The notes: generated from the letters alone by a model not told the origin. Shown: positions 42,807 through 52,608, numbered from the stretch's first letter. The stretch is DNA of 64,000 bases from an uncultured Polaribacter sp. (GCF_947495205.1 NZ_CANLXV010000011.1:60627-124626); one strand, 5' to 3'. Made by a program: numbers and translations.

Positions 42807-44492
42807 TTAAATGCTCTTTTTTATACGTTGTTTTGCTTTTGGTTCATCAATTTTATTACTACAATCTGTACATTTTAATTTCTGATTGGTCATAATAAAA
42901 TAATGTGGTGCCATATCTCTCTTATACATTTTTGATGAATTTTTAACATCATTTAAAAAGTATTTTACTGATTCATCTAGGTAAATATTGGTGGTTTCTG
43001 GCAAGTAAATTGTAATTGTTACTTCTTCATCTTTATAAATATTACCAATATCTGATAAGAAAAAGGCATCTAAAATAAGTTCATTGTCATTTAATTTGTA
43101 GTTGTAAATTATCTTTTCTGCAGAATTATTGGCATCAATTCTGCTGCGTCCATTAGATTTTTTTTGAATTACAGCATACGCTTTGTCTTTAGTGCTTTTT
43201 TTAATATTTAAATTCACATCGTTACTATACGCTACAGTTTCTCCATTCGCTTCAATACGTTCTTTACCATATCTTCTTCTTACATTTTCTTGATAAAAAA
43301 GTAAATCATCATTTACAATTTTTACCGTTAAAGTGTCTTTGGGACTAACATATAAATCTGTTTTGTGAATAAATTTCCCTTTTTTTGCATGTTTTGTGCC
43401 AAATTCTATACCGGTAAAAATCATTATAATTAGAGCTACCAACCAAATACCTAATAGACTTAAAGATGTTGTTTTTGTGAGCTGTTTTACATTGCTAGAT
43501 AAAATTCTTAACCCCAAAACAAATAAAATAACAAAAGGTATACCTATTAAGATAAAGAGCGATAAGGTTAATAACCATTTAGGCAAACTTGCACCAAAGA
43601 AAAAATCGGGATAGTTTATAAATTCTCCATTAATATTTAAAATCTCAAAACTTCCTACAGAAAACCCTCCAATAATTAGAGATAAAATAACAGCTGCAGC
43701 TACAAACACTAAAATAATTCCTATGAATTTACCAATTATTTTAAAAAACATTAAAAATATTTTACCTATGGTATCTAAAAAATCTTGCAGTCCATTATTT
43801 TTTTTTCTCTTTACTGGAAAATTAGAAGACATTTTTTCTGAAAATTCATTGGCTCCATTTTTAATTTTCTCAGAAGCATTGTTTGCAAAATCTTTAACAT
43901 TTTCAGAAACATTTGTAAATTCTTCTCTTATTTTTTTTTCGATATTATCAATATTTACGGGCTCGCCTTCCATTTGCAATTTTTCTGCGGTAGTTTTAGC
44001 TTCAGGTAGTAAAATCCAAAAAATCAGATACACAATAATACCTACACCTGCACCAAAAAATAAGGCCAACATTGCTAAACGAATCCAAATGACATCAATA
44101 TTAAAATAATGCGCAATTCCAGAGGCAACACCACCTAAAAATTTATCATCTCCATCTCTAAATAATTTTTTGCCAGATTTCTTATTTGTCTCATAAGAAT
44201 AGCTTGCTTCAGAATAGCCTTCTTCTGCTTCTGCGTAATCTTCTGGCTGCCCCATAATGCCAATAATATCCTCTATGTCGCTTTCATTAACTACTTGTCT
44301 TGCGTCTGTAATTTTTTCAGATAAAAGTTCGCTTATTCTAGCCTCTATATCTGCAATAATTTCGTTTTTTCCTTGTGAATCATTACTTAAAGATCTAGAA
44401 ATAGATTCTAAATACCTTTTTAATTTTTGATATGCAGCTTCGTCTATATGAAAGAAAAATCCGCCTAAATTTATGTTTATTGTCTTATTCAT
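42807..44492 (-). CDS. PspC-domain membrane protein
   Basis: 561 aa. The N-terminal cytoplasmic part (1-110) resembles a DUF1707/HAAS-like helical region, then a PspC domain at about 110-175 (RDGDDKFLGGVASGIAHYFNIDVIWIRLAMLALFF). Further hydrophobic segments follow at about 240-275, 295-325 and 335-360. The C-terminal soluble half is beta-rich. PspC domains sense envelope stress. It overlaps the end of padR by 8 bp, so the two are coupled. Confidence 0.88.
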   Translation of the reverse strand: MNKTININLGGFFFHIDEAAYQKLKRYLESISRSLSNDSQGKNEIIADIEARISELLSEKITDARQVVNESDIEDIIGIMGQPEDYAEAEEGYSEASYSYETNKKSGKKLFRDGDDKFLGGVASGIAHYFNIDVIWIRLAMLALFFGAGVGIIVYLIFWILLPEAKTTAEKLQMEGEPVNIDNIEKKIREEFTNVSENVKDFANNASEKIKNGANEFSEKMSSNFPVKRKKNNGLQDFLDTIGKIFLMFFKIIGKFIGIILVFVAAAVILSLIIGGFSVGSFEILNINGEFINYPDFFFGASLPKWLLTLSLFILIGIPFVILFVLGLRILSSNVKQLTKTTSLSLLGIWLVALIIMIFTGIEFGTKHAKKGKFIHKTDLYVSPKDTLTVKIVNDDLLFYQENVRRRYGKERIEANGETVAYSNDVNLNIKKSTKDKAYAVIQKKSNGRSRIDANNSAEKIIYNYKLNDNELILDAFFLSDIGNIYKDEEVTITIYLPETTNIYLDESVKYFLNDVKNSSKMYKRDMAPHYFIMTNQKLKCTDCSNKIDEPKAKQRIKKSI

Positions 44493-44829
44493 TAGTAGTT
44501 TTTTTTGTGCTAATTACTTGGTTTACTGCGTTTAATAAATTACTCCATGTTTTGTCTAATTCTTTTAGGAAAAGAGCTCCGTTTTCTGTTAAAACGTAAT
44601 ATTTTCTTGGTGGTCCAGAGGTAGATTCTTCCCATCTATAGGTTAATAAACCAGCGTTTTTTAAACGGGTTAACAATGGGTAAATGGTACCTTCTACCAC
44701 AATCATTTCTGCACTTTTTAAAGTAGAAAGTATTTCAGATGTATAGGCATCTCCTTTCTTAAGAATGGATAAAATGCAATACTCTAAAACACCTTTTCTC
44801 ATTTGTGCTTTTGTGTTTTCTATTTTCAT
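44485..44829 (-). CDS. PadR-family transcriptional regulator
   Basis: 114 aa, a short PadR with winged helix (GVLEYCILSILKKGDAYTSEIL, VVEGTIYPLLTRLKNAGLL, WEESTSGPPRKYYVLTENG). It probably represses its own operon together with the downstream PspC-GIN genes, as in many Bacteroidetes where these three genes co-occur. A signal ligand is not identifiable. Confidence 0.9.
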   Translation of the reverse strand: MKIENTKAQMRKGVLEYCILSILKKGDAYTSEILSTLKSAEMIVVEGTIYPLLTRLKNAGLLTYRWEESTSGPPRKYYVLTENGALFLKELDKTWSNLLNAVNQVISTKKTTNE

Positions 44830-44932
44830 TTATTTTTTTTTATAATTCTTACCATCTTATTTAAAGTGAAGAAATATTTGTTTTTAATTATTTTTTTTGA
44901 ATTCATTTTATAAGTTTTTTAGGAACAATTTT

Positions 44933-45364
44933 TTATTTCAGAAATTTAATCGTGAAAGGATATTTATAAGGCAAACCATCTCTTGCTTTTGTAGAAGCAA
45001 TAATTACCAATATAACTCCTGCCAAATAAATTATACCTGTTAAAGAACCCAAACCTAAAAAGCTAAATATATAATCTGTGTTTAGTTTATAATTGAAATT
45101 AAAATTATTAAAACTTATAAATTCTCTATAAGAAGAACCAAAGGCAAAAGGAATAAAACATAGCGTTATAATTACAGTATATAATGTATAACTTAAATTA
45201 AAGTTTACGGCTTCTTTACCTTGTTCATCTAAAAAACTACTGCTTTTTTTTAATGTTTGCCATGCAATAAGTGGTGTTATTATATGACCAAGAGGAAATA
45301 TAAATCCAGCAAAGGCAGAAATATGAATTAAAAAAGCGTTTGTACTTTGGTTGTTTTTTGACAT
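44933..45364 (-). CDS. DUF4870 membrane protein
   Basis: The start at 45364 (MSKNNQ) is chosen because the consensus -7 box at 45395-45402 excludes the ATG at 45397. The 143-aa protein has four hydrophobic segments, the DUF4870 pattern HISAFAGFIFPLGHIITPLIAWQTLKK and FLDEQGKEAVNFNLSYTLY. Small inner-membrane protein of unknown role. It could belong to the same envelope set as the PadR module. Confidence 0.85.
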   Translation of the reverse strand: MSKNNQSTNAFLIHISAFAGFIFPLGHIITPLIAWQTLKKSSSFLDEQGKEAVNFNLSYTLYTVIITLCFIPFAFGSSYREFISFNNFNFNYKLNTDYIFSFLGLGSLTGIIYLAGVILVIIASTKARDGLPYKYPFTIKFLK

Positions 45365-45394
45365 AATATTTAAACTATATAATACTTTCTTATG

Positions 45395-45402
45395 CAAATA
45401 TA
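45395..45402 (-). promoter_or_regulatory. promoter box of the DUF4870 gene
   Basis: TATATTTG on the minus strand, with TTG 21 nt upstream (45426-45424). Confidence 0.65.
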
Positions 45403-45517
45403 TATCTTTAAAAAGGTATTATGCAATACATAGTACTGTAATTAACATTTTGTTAACATTTAAAGACTTTCTTTTTTTATTTAAAAAAGTGGTAAATTAC
45501 CAACAAACAAAAGAAAA

Positions 45518-45973
45518 ATGAAGATTACACCACGTAAGATAAATTGGTTTATGTTGTTTAAGTTGCCACTTGGCTATTTAAGTGGAATGCGCGTTAAAGA
45601 GGTTTCTAAAACGAAAGCCGTTGTTGTTATTCGCCATAAATGGATCAATCAAAACCCGTTTAAAAGTATGTTTTGGGCTGCACAAGGTATGGCTGCAGAA
45701 ATGTGTACTGCTGTTTTGGTAATGAAAGCCATAGAAGTAAGTAATTTAAAAGTATCTATGTTGGTTACCCATCAGGAAGCTAGTTTTTTTAAAAAAGCTA
45801 CAGGTAAAATAATATTTAGTTGTTTGGGCGACTTAGAAATTAATAAAGCTATTAAAAAATCGAATCAAACAAAAGAAGGACAAGTTGTTAAGCTTACTTC
45901 AGAAGGGAAAAATGAAGAAGGAGTTATAGTTTCTAGATTTATTTTTGAGTGGAGTTTAAGAGTAAAAGCATAG
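45518..45973 (+). CDS. DUF4442 hotdog-fold thioesterase-like protein
   Basis: 151 aa. The segments NPFKSMFWAAQGMAAEMCTAVLVM and SMLVTHQEASFFKKATGKI match the DUF4442 branch of the hotdog thioesterase superfamily. No signal peptide. Substrate unknown; possibly an acyl-CoA or acyl carrier derivative. A lipoprotein gene follows 40 bp downstream on the same strand. Confidence 0.83.
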   Translation: MKITPRKINWFMLFKLPLGYLSGMRVKEVSKTKAVVVIRHKWINQNPFKSMFWAAQGMAAEMCTAVLVMKAIEVSNLKVSMLVTHQEASFFKKATGKIIFSCLGDLEINKAIKKSNQTKEGQVVKLTSEGKNEEGVIVSRFIFEWSLRVKA

Positions 45974-46013
45974 TTTGGCATTAATATTGAGTTTTTAAGA
46001 AAAACTAAAAATT

Positions 46014-46424
46014 ATGTATCTAAAAAAACTAGTTATTTTATGCTTTGTTTTGCTGTTATTTTCTAATTGTGCAATGCTATTAAATGTGCAACCACAATTA
46101 AATTATATTGGTAATTACTATGCGCCAACAGAAAATGTAGTTTTACTTTTTGATGAAAAAGAAATTAATTTTAATTACTCGGTAATGGGCCTTTTAAGTT
46201 TTGTAGATCATGAAAGAGGCGTTTTTTTTAGTGATGGAAATATAGATTATAATCAATTAATTATAGAAAAAGCAAAAAAGGTTGGTGCAGATGCAGTTTT
46301 AATAACAAACTTTTCTAATAGCCAAAGAGATGAAATTACAGAAGATATTAATGATAAACAATTAACGGTTGAAACCAAGAATGTGATAAATGTAAAAGCT
46401 AAATTTTTAAAATTTAAAAATTAG
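46014..46424 (+). CDS. lipoprotein of unknown function, 136 aa
   Basis: Signal peptide with lipobox FSNC (Cys19). The short domain that follows includes YAPTENVVLLFDEKEI and AKKVGADAVLITNFS, reminiscent of small periplasmic proteins with a phosphosugar-like alpha/beta core, but I cannot name the family. Its stop overlaps by 2 bases the stop of the small minus-strand gene at 46421-46573. Confidence 0.75.
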   Translation: MYLKKLVILCFVLLLFSNCAMLLNVQPQLNYIGNYYAPTENVVLLFDEKEINFNYSVMGLLSFVDHERGVFFSDGNIDYNQLIIEKAKKVGADAVLITNFSNSQRDEITEDINDKQLTVETKNVINVKAKFLKFKN

Positions 46425-46573
46425 TTTTTTTGTTTAGGCATATAAATTTTCGGTCTTTCTTCGGTATAATCGCAATCTTGAAAAATACCACAAGATACAT
46501 TAGTTCTTGCTAAAGATTTTGTAACTTCAAATTGTTTAGATAATGCTTCTATTTCTGGAGATAAATATTTCAT
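46421..46573 (-). CDS. 50-residue protein with a CGIFQDC motif and its own promoter
   Basis: The minus-strand frame encodes MKYLSPEIEALSKQFEVTKS, then LARTNVSCGIFQDCDYTEE and RPKIYMPKQKN. It starts 17 bp after a perfect TACTTTTG box at 46597-46590, so a short leader is expected. The two cysteines are five residues apart (Cys28, Cys34). No signal peptide and no family recognised. It could be a small metal-binding or peptide-modification substrate, but this is speculation. Confidence 0.5.
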   Translation of the reverse strand: MKYLSPEIEALSKQFEVTKSLARTNVSCGIFQDCDYTEERPKIYMPKQKN

Positions 46574-46589
46574 AATCAAATGGTTTTTA

Positions 46590-46597
46590 CAAAAGTA
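46590..46597 (-). promoter_or_regulatory. promoter box of the 50-residue protein
   Basis: TACTTTTG on the minus strand, perfect consensus. No clear TTG upstream. Confidence 0.5.
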
Positions 46598-46657
46598 ATC
46601 ATTTAAATACTTAAAGAAATCATAAAAAATCTCTGTAAAAACTACATATAGCGTCCG

Positions 46658-47356
46658 TTATTTTTCTTTAGATTTAATTTGTTCAATAAATTTATCTAGA
46701 CGTTTTCCATAATCAGATTTTTTTACTTTTGGTGATAAAGAATTGTTTATGGTGTCTAATAATTTAATATTGGCATTGTAAAGCTCTGTTAAAGCTAAAT
46801 ATGGAGCTACATCAGAGTTTGCATTAGCAAGCGCAAAATTTGTAGTAAATAGATATCTTCTTCTAATCATTTTATTGTAGTCTTGTCGTAGTTTTTCTTG
46901 CAAGTCTACATTTTGTGATTTTTTAGCTTCAAAATCTTGTTTAATAAATTCTAAATTTTGGTTGTTAAAGCCACTATTTATTTTCAAATAATTATTAAAT
47001 ATAATTTGATTTTCAGAACCCGTAATTTCTGGAGCAACTCCAAAAAATTCAATATTATCATTTATTGTAATGGTACCTTTGTTACCAAAAAATAAAATTC
47101 TTTTGTTTGTTGTGTTTCCATCGAACGTTAAATAATACACCACAGGAGATGTTACATTATCTGTTAACTTAAAATCGCCAGAACCAAAAACTTTTACAGA
47201 ATCTATAGAAACTAAAACGGTGTCTTTCATTTTTTGCAGGTATAAAGTTCCTTTTTTAAGTCCTTTAATATTTCCTTGCACAATCATGTTTCCTTCTTTT
47301 TTAGAAGAACAAGCGACAGCCACCAATAATAAACAAATTGCGATAATTTTTTTCAT
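46658..47356 (-). CDS. DUF4369 lipoprotein
   Basis: 232 aa. Lipobox VAVAC (Cys16). The N-terminal beta domain (GNMIVQGNIKGLKKGTLYLQKMKDTVLVSIDSVKV) is the DUF4369 module often found in front of thioredoxin-like domains. Here it is followed only by a helical, lysine-rich C-terminal part, so no redox domain is present. Function unknown, periplasmic or surface. Confidence 0.84.
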   Translation of the reverse strand: MKKIIAICLLLVAVACSSKKEGNMIVQGNIKGLKKGTLYLQKMKDTVLVSIDSVKVFGSGDFKLTDNVTSPVVYYLTFDGNTTNKRILFFGNKGTITINDNIEFFGVAPEITGSENQIIFNNYLKINSGFNNQNLEFIKQDFEAKKSQNVDLQEKLRQDYNKMIRRRYLFTTNFALANANSDVAPYLALTELYNANIKLLDTINNSLSPKVKKSDYGKRLDKFIEQIKSKEK

Positions 47357-47398
47357 GATTTTTTGCGTTTTAGAGTATGCAAATATGCTGTTTTTTAT

Positions 47399-48703
47399 TT
47401 AGAAAGTTGAAGATAATTCCATTAAAATAGTACATGCAATTGCAGCAATTGTACCTATTGCATAACCAAAAACAGCTAATAAAACCCCAACAGTTGCTAA
47501 AGAAGGATGAAAGGCTTGCGCTACAATAGGAGCAGAGGCTGCACCACCAACATTTGCTTGACTTCCAACCGCTAAAAAGAAGTACGGTGCTTTAATTAAT
47601 TTGGCAACTATAATTAAAAGTCCTGCATGAATACTCATCCAAACAAAACCAATTGCAATTAAACCTAAATTTTCTAGAATTAAAGCAAGGTTCATTTTCA
47701 TACCAATAGTAGCTACCAAAATGTAGATAAAAATACTACCCAACTTACTTGCGCCAGCACCTTCATAATTTTTTGCTTTTGTAAAAGATAATAAAATGGC
47801 CACAATGGTAGAAATGCTAATTAACCAGAAAAAACCAGAACCTAAAAAAGAGAAAATATTTCTAATTGTTTGAGAGGTAATATTCGCCACAAATTCACTA
47901 AAAAATGCGCTTAAATATCCAGCTGCAAAATGTCCAAAACCAACGGCACCAAATGCCAATGCTAACATAATCATATAATCTGTTAAGGTTGGATTCTTTT
48001 TTACGCTTTGCGAAAATTTAGAAACTTTTGTTTTCAACTCTTCAATAGCAGAAGTGTCTGCTTTTAACCATTTATCTATTTTTTCTTTTTTACCAATTCC
48101 AATTAAGATAATTGCCATCCAAACATTAGCAATAACAATATCTACAAAAACCATTGCACCATATTTAGAAGGATTGTATTTGTAAATTTCTAGCATGGCA
48201 GTTTGGTTTGCTCCACCACCAATCCAACTTCCTGCAAGTGTAGAAAGTCCTCTCCAAACAGCATCAAAATCTGCACCACCAACTGTTTCAGGTGAAAATA
48301 TGGCAATTAGCAAAATAGCCAAAGGACCACCAATTACAATACCAATTGTTCCCGTAAAAAACATTATTAAAGCTTTTGAGCCTAGATTAAAAATTGCTTT
48401 TAAATCGATACTTAGAGTCATTAAAACTAAAGCGGCAGGCAATAAAAAACGGCTGGCTATATAATACAATTGCGATTTTTCTTTAACAATTTGGCCCGTA
48501 GTATTTATAGTTTCCCAATCTGGAGAGATAATACCAGCAGTTGTAAAAATAGCAGGAATTAAATACGCCATAAAAAGTCCTGGAACTATTTTATAGAATT
48601 TGTACCAAAAACCAGTTGTTTTACTTTCTGTGTAAAAAACAAAACCTAAAGACAGCATTAAAATTCCAAAAACAATGGCATCGTTTGTAAAAAGTGGTTC
48701 CAT
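47399..48703 (-). CDS. DUF819 family membrane transporter-like protein
   Basis: 434 aa, about eleven hydrophobic segments. The repeated pattern around GGGANQTAM and GSQANVGGAASAPIVAQAFHPSLATVGVLLAVFGYAIGT is typical of the DUF819 family, an uncharacterised relative of CPA-type carriers. The C-terminus is short. It lies 9 bp from the DUF2490 gene, so the two are probably cotranscribed. Confidence 0.87.
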   Translation of the reverse strand: MEPLFTNDAIVFGILMLSLGFVFYTESKTTGFWYKFYKIVPGLFMAYLIPAIFTTAGIISPDWETINTTGQIVKEKSQLYYIASRFLLPAALVLMTLSIDLKAIFNLGSKALIMFFTGTIGIVIGGPLAILLIAIFSPETVGGADFDAVWRGLSTLAGSWIGGGANQTAMLEIYKYNPSKYGAMVFVDIVIANVWMAIILIGIGKKEKIDKWLKADTSAIEELKTKVSKFSQSVKKNPTLTDYMIMLALAFGAVGFGHFAAGYLSAFFSEFVANITSQTIRNIFSFLGSGFFWLISISTIVAILLSFTKAKNYEGAGASKLGSIFIYILVATIGMKMNLALILENLGLIAIGFVWMSIHAGLLIIVAKLIKAPYFFLAVGSQANVGGAASAPIVAQAFHPSLATVGVLLAVFGYAIGTIAAIACTILMELSSTF

Positions 48704-48712
48704 ATAATTATT

Positions 48713-49381
48713 TTATTTTTTGATATGATTGGTATTTACAATTACCCCAATTTGTAATCTGTGAGATTGAGTTTTGCTAAATTGTGTGTACATATAGCCC
48801 AATTTTAATTTAACTTGATTACTAATTTGCTGCAAAAAACCAAAACCAGTTCTATTTTCTCCAAAAGATTTGGTTGCAAACTTTATAAATACTTCATTAA
48901 AAGCATAAGTTGTAAATGTATTAGAAATAGGATAGTTTACAAATAAGCCATACCTAATTCTATGCGTTGTGCTGTTTTCAAAGTTTTTTCTTCTAAAGCG
49001 TTGTGCTAATCTTATTCTATGTTTTACATTAAATTTACCCCATTTATCTTTCAAATTTAAATCTTGGTAAAAACGATATTCATATAAATCAGGTAAATTT
49101 TCTTTGTAAGATTCATCTTTTATAGAATATACAGCACCCAAAGTAAAATTTAATTGTTTGGTTATTTTGTAATTTACACCCAATCTATAAATTTCTTGCT
49201 GGTATTCTTCTATCAATTCAAAATATCTAAAATGAATGGCGGTTTTTAGTGTAAATTTTTCAGTTAATTTATGCGAACCATTATACATATACCAGGATCC
49301 TAGTAAATTCTCTGGATTTTTTTGGGCATAGTTAATAGCAGTAATTAACATAAACGTAATAAAAAATACTTTTTTAATCAT
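48713..49381 (-). CDS. DUF2490 outer membrane beta-barrel protein
   Basis: The start at 49381 (MIKKVFF) gives a good signal peptide ending AINYAQ. The 222-aa protein has strands such as WYMYNGSHKLTEKFTLKTAIHFRYFE and a C-terminal LQIGVIVNTNHIKK, with the DUF2490 pattern of alternating aromatics. Presumed 10- to 12-strand barrel. Downstream of it on the same strand is the DUF819 transporter. Confidence 0.82.
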   Translation of the reverse strand: MIKKVFFITFMLITAINYAQKNPENLLGSWYMYNGSHKLTEKFTLKTAIHFRYFELIEEYQQEIYRLGVNYKITKQLNFTLGAVYSIKDESYKENLPDLYEYRFYQDLNLKDKWGKFNVKHRIRLAQRFRRKNFENSTTHRIRYGLFVNYPISNTFTTYAFNEVFIKFATKSFGENRTGFGFLQQISNQVKLKLGYMYTQFSKTQSHRLQIGVIVNTNHIKK

Positions 49382-49396
49382 AACTGTAAACATATA

Positions 49397-49424
49397 AAAA
49401 TCTCTCGCTATGTGCGAGAGATTT
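49397..49424 (-). terminator. terminator after the BNR-repeat gene
   Basis: TCTCTCGC (49401-49408) / GCGAGAGA (49414-49421) plus AAAA/TTTT, loop TATGT. It lies 23 bp after the stop of the large gene and before the DUF2490 gene. Confidence 0.85.
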
Positions 49425-49446
49425 TCGTTTTTAAAGCGTTCGAAGC

Positions 49447-52400
49447 TTAATTTACCGAGAATATTTTAGTTTCTTTAAATTTAGAAATGTTAATATTTTC
49501 TACGGATGTTTTATAATTTACCCAATCTGAATTAAAAAATGCATTGGTTTCAGCTAGTACTTTTTTAAATTCATCTTTAAATTGATTCATTAAAATAGTT
49601 TCTGTATTTGTTTGCACACCAAAACGAGAACGAATGTATCTACTTGCTTGACTAAAACGTTGGCTTACTGTAATTTCTGGATTTCTAGTAATGCCTTGTC
49701 TTTTATCTATAGTTCCTAAATATTTTGCAATTAGTTTTTCTATCTTCTTATCTATTTCTGAAGAAGCTTTTATTTCTGATTTGTATTTTGATTTATCTTC
49801 TTTAGTTAAAGCAGATTTTACAGCACTTACAGTATTTTTGCTTTCTACCAATTGTTTTACCACGTTTGCAATTTTTTCTTGGTATTGTTCCAACTCCTTA
49901 CTTGCATTGTATTTCTGATTTATGGCTTCATTAGAAATTTGTAATCTAGGGTCAGAAGCCACTTTTATAGATGATTCTGAAACTACATTTCCAAAAGTCA
50001 TTTTTAATTGATAAGTACCAGGTTTTACGCTTACTCCACTAGGTTCTCTAGAGATTTTTTTTATGGTTCTAGAGGCTCTGGCTACTCCTTTTTCTCTTAA
50101 ATACCAAGTGGTTTTATGAACGCCACTTTCTTTGGGTGCTTTAAATTTTAAGGTTCTAATTTTTCTAGCACCGTCAAAAATTTCTAGTTGAATAGAGTCG
50201 TATTTTATATTTTTCTTTTCTTCTTTTTGCAAGGGACTTAAGTCCTTTGTTATGAAATAAGAAATTATTGCGCCACCTTTTTTGTTCTCTCCTTGGTACA
50301 TAGCATCTGCACCAAACCTACTACCTGTTGGTTGTTGGTACGCAGCTTGATAGGCTGTTGGTGGTTGAAAAAGGTGTAATTTTTTACGTGTAATATTACT
50401 TTTTGCCATGGCTCTTAAAGGTCTAATATCATCTAAAACCCATGCAGCACGACCAAAAGTACCAATTACCAAATCGTTTTCTCTTTCTTGAATTACCAAA
50501 TCTTTTACAGGAACAGTGGGAAAACCATTTGTCCATTTTGTCCAGTTTTTACCAGCGTTTATAGAAACATATAAACCATCATCTGTACCTAAAAATAGTA
50601 AGTTTTTATTTTTTGGATCTTCAATAATACTTAAGGTGTAAGATTGTACATCATTTTCATCTACAATTCTTTCCCAAGATTTACCATAGTTTTTGGTTCT
50701 GTATGCGTAAGGTGTGTAATTAAACCTTCTATAATCATTGGCAACTAAAAGTGCTTCACCTTTATTTTTGTTTGATGCTTTAATTTGCGTTATCCAAGAA
50801 TTTGCTGGTAAACCTTTTAAGTTTTTAGCAACATTTGTCCATTTGTTTCCGCCATCTTTTGTAATATGTACTTGTCCATCATCTGTAGCTGCCCATAAAA
50901 CATCTTTTTCTATAGGTGTTGGTTCTATAACTAAAATGGTACAATGATTTTCTGCACCAGTAGCATCCATAGTTAAACCACCACTTTCTGCTTGCTTTAA
51001 TTTATCTGGATTGTTGGTAGTTAAATCAGGAGAAATTACTTTCCAAGTTAAACCTTTATCTGTAGATTTATGTACAAATTGACTACCAAAATATAAAGTG
51101 CTGTTATCAAAAGGATCTATATTAATTGCTGCGTTCCAATTAAAACGCAATTTTACATTTGCATCTTTGTGTGTTGGTTTTACAGAGTAATTATTACCCG
51201 TTTTATAATCATAACGCACAACAGCACCTTGCTGACTCATAGACCAACCATATCTAGAATTATCTTTATCTGGTACTACATCAAAACCATCTCCAAAAGA
51301 AATTTCTTGCCAGTAAGAATTTCTAATTCCTTGAGCTTTCCAAACATAAGCAGGTCCTCTCCAAGAACCATTATCTTGCATTCCACCATAAACATTATAA
51401 GGGAATTCATTATCTACATTAATATGATAAAATTGTGCAACAGGAATATTACCAATAAAACGCCAAGATTTACCACCATCTTTGGTAATATTTAATCCAC
51501 CATCATTACCATCTATCATGAATTTACCGTTTTTTGGGTGAATCCACCAGGCATGATGATCTGGGTGAACCCCATTATCTACACCATAAGCAGGCATTAA
51601 TTGTTTAAAATTTTTACCACCATCTTGTGAAACATTTACATACGTAAAAACAGTATACAATCTATTTTCATTTAATGGATCTACATAAATTTCAGAATAG
51701 TAAAAAGGACGATTTCCAATACCTGGTTTGTCGTTTATTTTTTTCCATTTAAAACCACCATCTTCACTTTTATACAAAGCATTTTTTTTGGCTTCAACCA
51801 AAGCATAAATTACGTTAGGGTCACTAGGTGCAATGGCTACACCAATTCTACCCAATTCCCCTTTAGGGAAACCTTCTTTTTCGGTAATTTTTTTCCAGTT
51901 TTCTCCACCATCGTGCGTAATGTATAAACCACTACCTTTTCCACCAGATTTAAAAAACCAAGGATCGCGTTTGTGTTCCCACATGGCAGCAATTATTTTG
52001 TTTGGATTTTTAGGATCCATAACCAAATCTGCAGCACCAGATTTTATATTTGTAATTAAAATCTGTTTCCAAGTTTTACCACCATCTGTAGTTTTGTAAA
52101 CACCACGTTCTTTGTGCGTTCCCCAAGGTGAGCCAATTGCGCCAACGTAAACAATATTTGGATTTGTTGGATCTATAATTACTCTATGAATGTGTCTTGT
52201 TTTTTCTAAACCCATAGCTTGCCAAGTTTTACCAGCATCTAAAGATTTGTAAATTCCAAAACCACCATTTAAACTATTTCTTGGATTTCCTTCTCCGGTT
52301 CCTGCCCAAATTACACTTGGGTTAGATTGTTGAATGGCAACTGCACCAATGGAAGCTGTTAATTCTTTCTCGAAAATAGGCTGCCAAGTTGTACCGCCAG

Positions 52401-52608
52401 ATGTAGATTTCCAGATACCACCAGAGGCTGTACCTACATACATTATGTTTGGGTTACTTTCTACAACATCTATTGCAGTTATACGACCAGACATACCTCC
52501 AGGACCAATATTTCTAGGTTTCATGTTTTTAACCAAATCCATAGAAAATTTTTGCGAAAAGAGTAGAGTAGTTGCTAGTAAAAATACAAGAGTAAAGTGT
52601 TTTTTCAT
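49447..52608 (-). CDS. large BNR/sortilin-type beta-propeller protein
   Basis: 1053 aa with signal peptide (ATTLLFSQ). The first 730 residues contain many S-x-D-x-G-x-x-W turns (STSGGTTWQPI, DGGKTWKQI, SEDGGFKWKKI, DGGNKWTNV), the Asp-box motif of BNR/VPS10-like propellers. The C-terminal part (from about 800) is helix-rich with no sorting tail. Such proteins are common in marine Bacteroidetes and are often called glycosyl hydrolases, but I see no catalytic signature. It starts a fresh transcript after a terminator. Confidence 0.85.
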   Translation of the reverse strand: MKKHFTLVFLLATTLLFSQKFSMDLVKNMKPRNIGPGGMSGRITAIDVVESNPNIMYVGTASGGIWKSTSGGTTWQPIFEKELTASIGAVAIQQSNPSVIWAGTGEGNPRNSLNGGFGIYKSLDAGKTWQAMGLEKTRHIHRVIIDPTNPNIVYVGAIGSPWGTHKERGVYKTTDGGKTWKQILITNIKSGAADLVMDPKNPNKIIAAMWEHKRDPWFFKSGGKGSGLYITHDGGENWKKITEKEGFPKGELGRIGVAIAPSDPNVIYALVEAKKNALYKSEDGGFKWKKINDKPGIGNRPFYYSEIYVDPLNENRLYTVFTYVNVSQDGGKNFKQLMPAYGVDNGVHPDHHAWWIHPKNGKFMIDGNDGGLNITKDGGKSWRFIGNIPVAQFYHINVDNEFPYNVYGGMQDNGSWRGPAYVWKAQGIRNSYWQEISFGDGFDVVPDKDNSRYGWSMSQQGAVVRYDYKTGNNYSVKPTHKDANVKLRFNWNAAINIDPFDNSTLYFGSQFVHKSTDKGLTWKVISPDLTTNNPDKLKQAESGGLTMDATGAENHCTILVIEPTPIEKDVLWAATDDGQVHITKDGGNKWTNVAKNLKGLPANSWITQIKASNKNKGEALLVANDYRRFNYTPYAYRTKNYGKSWERIVDENDVQSYTLSIIEDPKNKNLLFLGTDDGLYVSINAGKNWTKWTNGFPTVPVKDLVIQERENDLVIGTFGRAAWVLDDIRPLRAMAKSNITRKKLHLFQPPTAYQAAYQQPTGSRFGADAMYQGENKKGGAIISYFITKDLSPLQKEEKKNIKYDSIQLEIFDGARKIRTLKFKAPKESGVHKTTWYLREKGVARASRTIKKISREPSGVSVKPGTYQLKMTFGNVVSESSIKVASDPRLQISNEAINQKYNASKELEQYQEKIANVVKQLVESKNTVSAVKSALTKEDKSKYKSEIKASSEIDKKIEKLIAKYLGTIDKRQGITRNPEITVSQRFSQASRYIRSRFGVQTNTETILMNQFKDEFKKVLAETNAFFNSDWVNYKTSVENINISKFKETKIFSVN

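Noticed and set aside
51169..51495. Plus-strand ORF of 108 codons within the BNR protein
   Set aside because: Antisense to repeated Asp-box coding DNA; Ile- and Thr-rich shadow without known family.
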